DNA from: Flavobacterium chilense
Lineage (GTDB): Bacteria; Bacteroidota; Bacteroidia; Flavobacteriales; Flavobacteriaceae
Direction: 5' to 3'
Length of the DNA stretch: 64,000 nt
NCBI RefSeq assembly: GCF_001602525.1
Contig: NZ_LSYT01000001.1
Span: forward strand, 372,001 to 436,000
Shown: one piece after another, positions 63,200 through 64,000 of the stretch
Numbering within the stretch: position 1 is the stretch's first letter
Layout: each line of letters begins with the position of its first letter
The notes under the pieces: generated by a model
Seen by the model: the letters and a program-made list of their open reading frames with translations, nothing else
Databases searched by the model: none
Told to the model about the DNA's origin: nothing
Program-made: the position numbers and the translations under genes

Positions 63200-63333
63200 G
63201 GCTATAACACGGGTTTTGCGTCAGGCGGGGTGACGTGCAAACTTGGAGCTTTGTGCTTCGTATCAAGTGTAGTGCTGGCAGACAGTTTTGTGCTCCGAAA
63301 CCCGCCCGAACGCAAAGCCCTAAAACGTTAGGC
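63200..63333 (+). other. attC-like recombination site (integron cassette end)
   Basis: The 134-bp element starts with GGCTATAAC (63200-63208), the exact reverse complement of the first bases of the cassette at 61211-61219. It ends with AACGTTAGGC, with a core GTTAGGC (63327-63333) that fits GTTRRRY. Inside, GGGTTTTGCGTCAGGCGGGG pairs imperfectly with CCCGCCCGAACGCAAAGCCC, giving the folded-strand shape of attC sites. The size is within the known range. Crossover between G63327 and T63328 would define the end of cassette 1 and the start of cassette 2. Confidence 0.72.
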
Positions 63334-63347
63334 GTAATTAAAAAACA

Positions 63348-64000
63348 ATGACAACAGAAACAGAGATAAAAAGATTAGAAACACTAAAGAAGTTTGACAT
63401 CCTGGATACTCCACCAGATGGAACATACGACCATATAGTAAAATTAGTAGCAAAGTTGTTAAACGTACCAATTGCTATTGTTTCTTTGGTAGATACTGAC
63501 AGAATTTGGTTTAAGTCAGCATTTGGTTTGAATGTCCAGCAAATACCAAAAGAAGAAGGGCTTTGTGCATCAGCTATTCTTTCTACGGATTTTTATATGG
63601 TAGAAAATGCTCTAAAAGACCCCAGAACACATAGAAACTCCTTAGTAACAAGTGAATTTGGATTAAAATTTTATGCAGCAGTTCCATTAACAACTTCTGA
63701 CTGTTTCAACTTGGGTACGCTTTGCGTTCTTGACAAAAAGCCAAGAACCCTAAATGAAACGGAACAACAGATATTAGAAGATTTAGCCTATGTTGTGATT
63801 GAGCAGTTAGAATTGCGTCTGATGGCTCGTATGGCAATAAATTCACAAAATAAAATGGCCTATATGATTACTCATGACATCCGTGGTGCAGTTTGCAACA
63901 TACCAGCCTTAGTAGATATGATAAAAGAGGAAAATGGAAATCCTGATGAGATAGAACAGTTAGGGGAAATGATAAAATATGCGGCAAATAGAAGCATACA
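63348..64000 (+). CDS. GAF sensor histidine kinase (partial, cut by the window edge)
   Basis: The frame starts at the ATG at 63348, 15 bp after the attC-like core, and stays open to the end of the window (about 217 residues). A GAF domain lies at about residues 25-165 (VPIAIVSLVDTDRIWFKSAFGL; EGLCASAIL; PLTTSDCFNLGTLCVLDKKPR). The start of the kinase dimerisation domain follows, with the phospho-acceptor His in MAYMITHDIRGAV. No membrane helix is present. It is the first gene of the second cassette. Both cassettes thus carry histidine kinases. Confidence 0.85.
   Translation, partial: MTTETEIKRLETLKKFDILDTPPDGTYDHIVKLVAKLLNVPIAIVSLVDTDRIWFKSAFGLNVQQIPKEEGLCASAILSTDFYMVENALKDPRTHRNSLVTSEFGLKFYAAVPLTTSDCFNLGTLCVLDKKPRTLNETEQQILEDLAYVVIEQLELRLMARMAINSQNKMAYMITHDIRGAVCNIPALVDMIKEENGNPDEIEQLGEMIKYAANRSI

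Overview
The window reads as low-GC DNA from a flavobacterium-like Bacteroidetes. Grounds seen directly: a SusC/SusD pair, a protein with a type IX secretion (T9SS) C-terminal domain, a Bacteroides-type conjugation set (ParA-like TraA, DUF3408 proteins, YWFCY-type coupling protein, RteC, DUF1896, DUF3945), and start codons without obvious Shine-Dalgarno sequences. The genus cannot be fixed from this sequence alone. No rRNA, tRNA or CRISPR array was seen.

Region 1 (1-36.3 kb) is most of an integrative conjugative element of the CTnDOT/Bacteroidetes type. At the left edge traD-traC-traB-traA run leftwards. Divergently come a stem-loop-rich leader (oriT candidate), mobA, the relaxase mobB, a small membrane protein and the coupling protein. 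Then follow a lone 780-aa protein with a PD-(D/E)XK-like core, a 1775-aa N6-methylase/helicase and DUF1896. After an interruption the backbone resumes with topoisomerase III, DUF3945/DUF4099, a helix-turn-helix protein, RteC and an AraC regulator.

The interruption (about 15.6-30.1 kb) looks like cargo. It holds an alpha-oxoamine-synthase/GNAT fusion enzyme, a STAS-like small protein, a PAS-AraC regulator, a MauE/DoxX-type membrane protein, a small Cys-containing exported DUF6520-like protein, and a convergent SusC-SusD-S9 peptidase operon. Two promoters in it carry the same pair of repeats spaced exactly 21 bp, which suggests one regulon under the PAS-AraC protein. This is the best candidate here for an undescribed system: synthesis of a small molecule, sensing, an exported Cys protein, and uptake or processing at the outer membrane.

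Region 2 (36.3-60.1 kb) is a polymorphic-toxin island. A TPR-AraC regulator precedes two paralogous outer-membrane barrels, a T9SS-sorted protein and a 3233-aa SpvB/FG-GAP/Rhs protein whose tip is a predicted NucA/NucB-type DNase, followed by a SUKH-like immunity gene. Downstream is a graveyard of cassettes: an Rhs-core remnant with a different tip, two copies of a CdiI-like immunity gene, a frameshifted internal Rhs fragment, orphan 3' ends, an LRR-like protein, lipoproteins and other unknown genes.

Region 3 (60.2-64 kb) has integron topology. A leftward tyrosine recombinase is followed by a cassette whose first nine bases (GTTATAGCC) are the exact reverse complement of the first bases (GGCTATAAC) of an attC-like element at its far end. 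That cassette encodes a PAS-PAS histidine kinase and a response regulator with an early stop codon. A second cassette, cut by the window edge, begins with a GAF histidine kinase.
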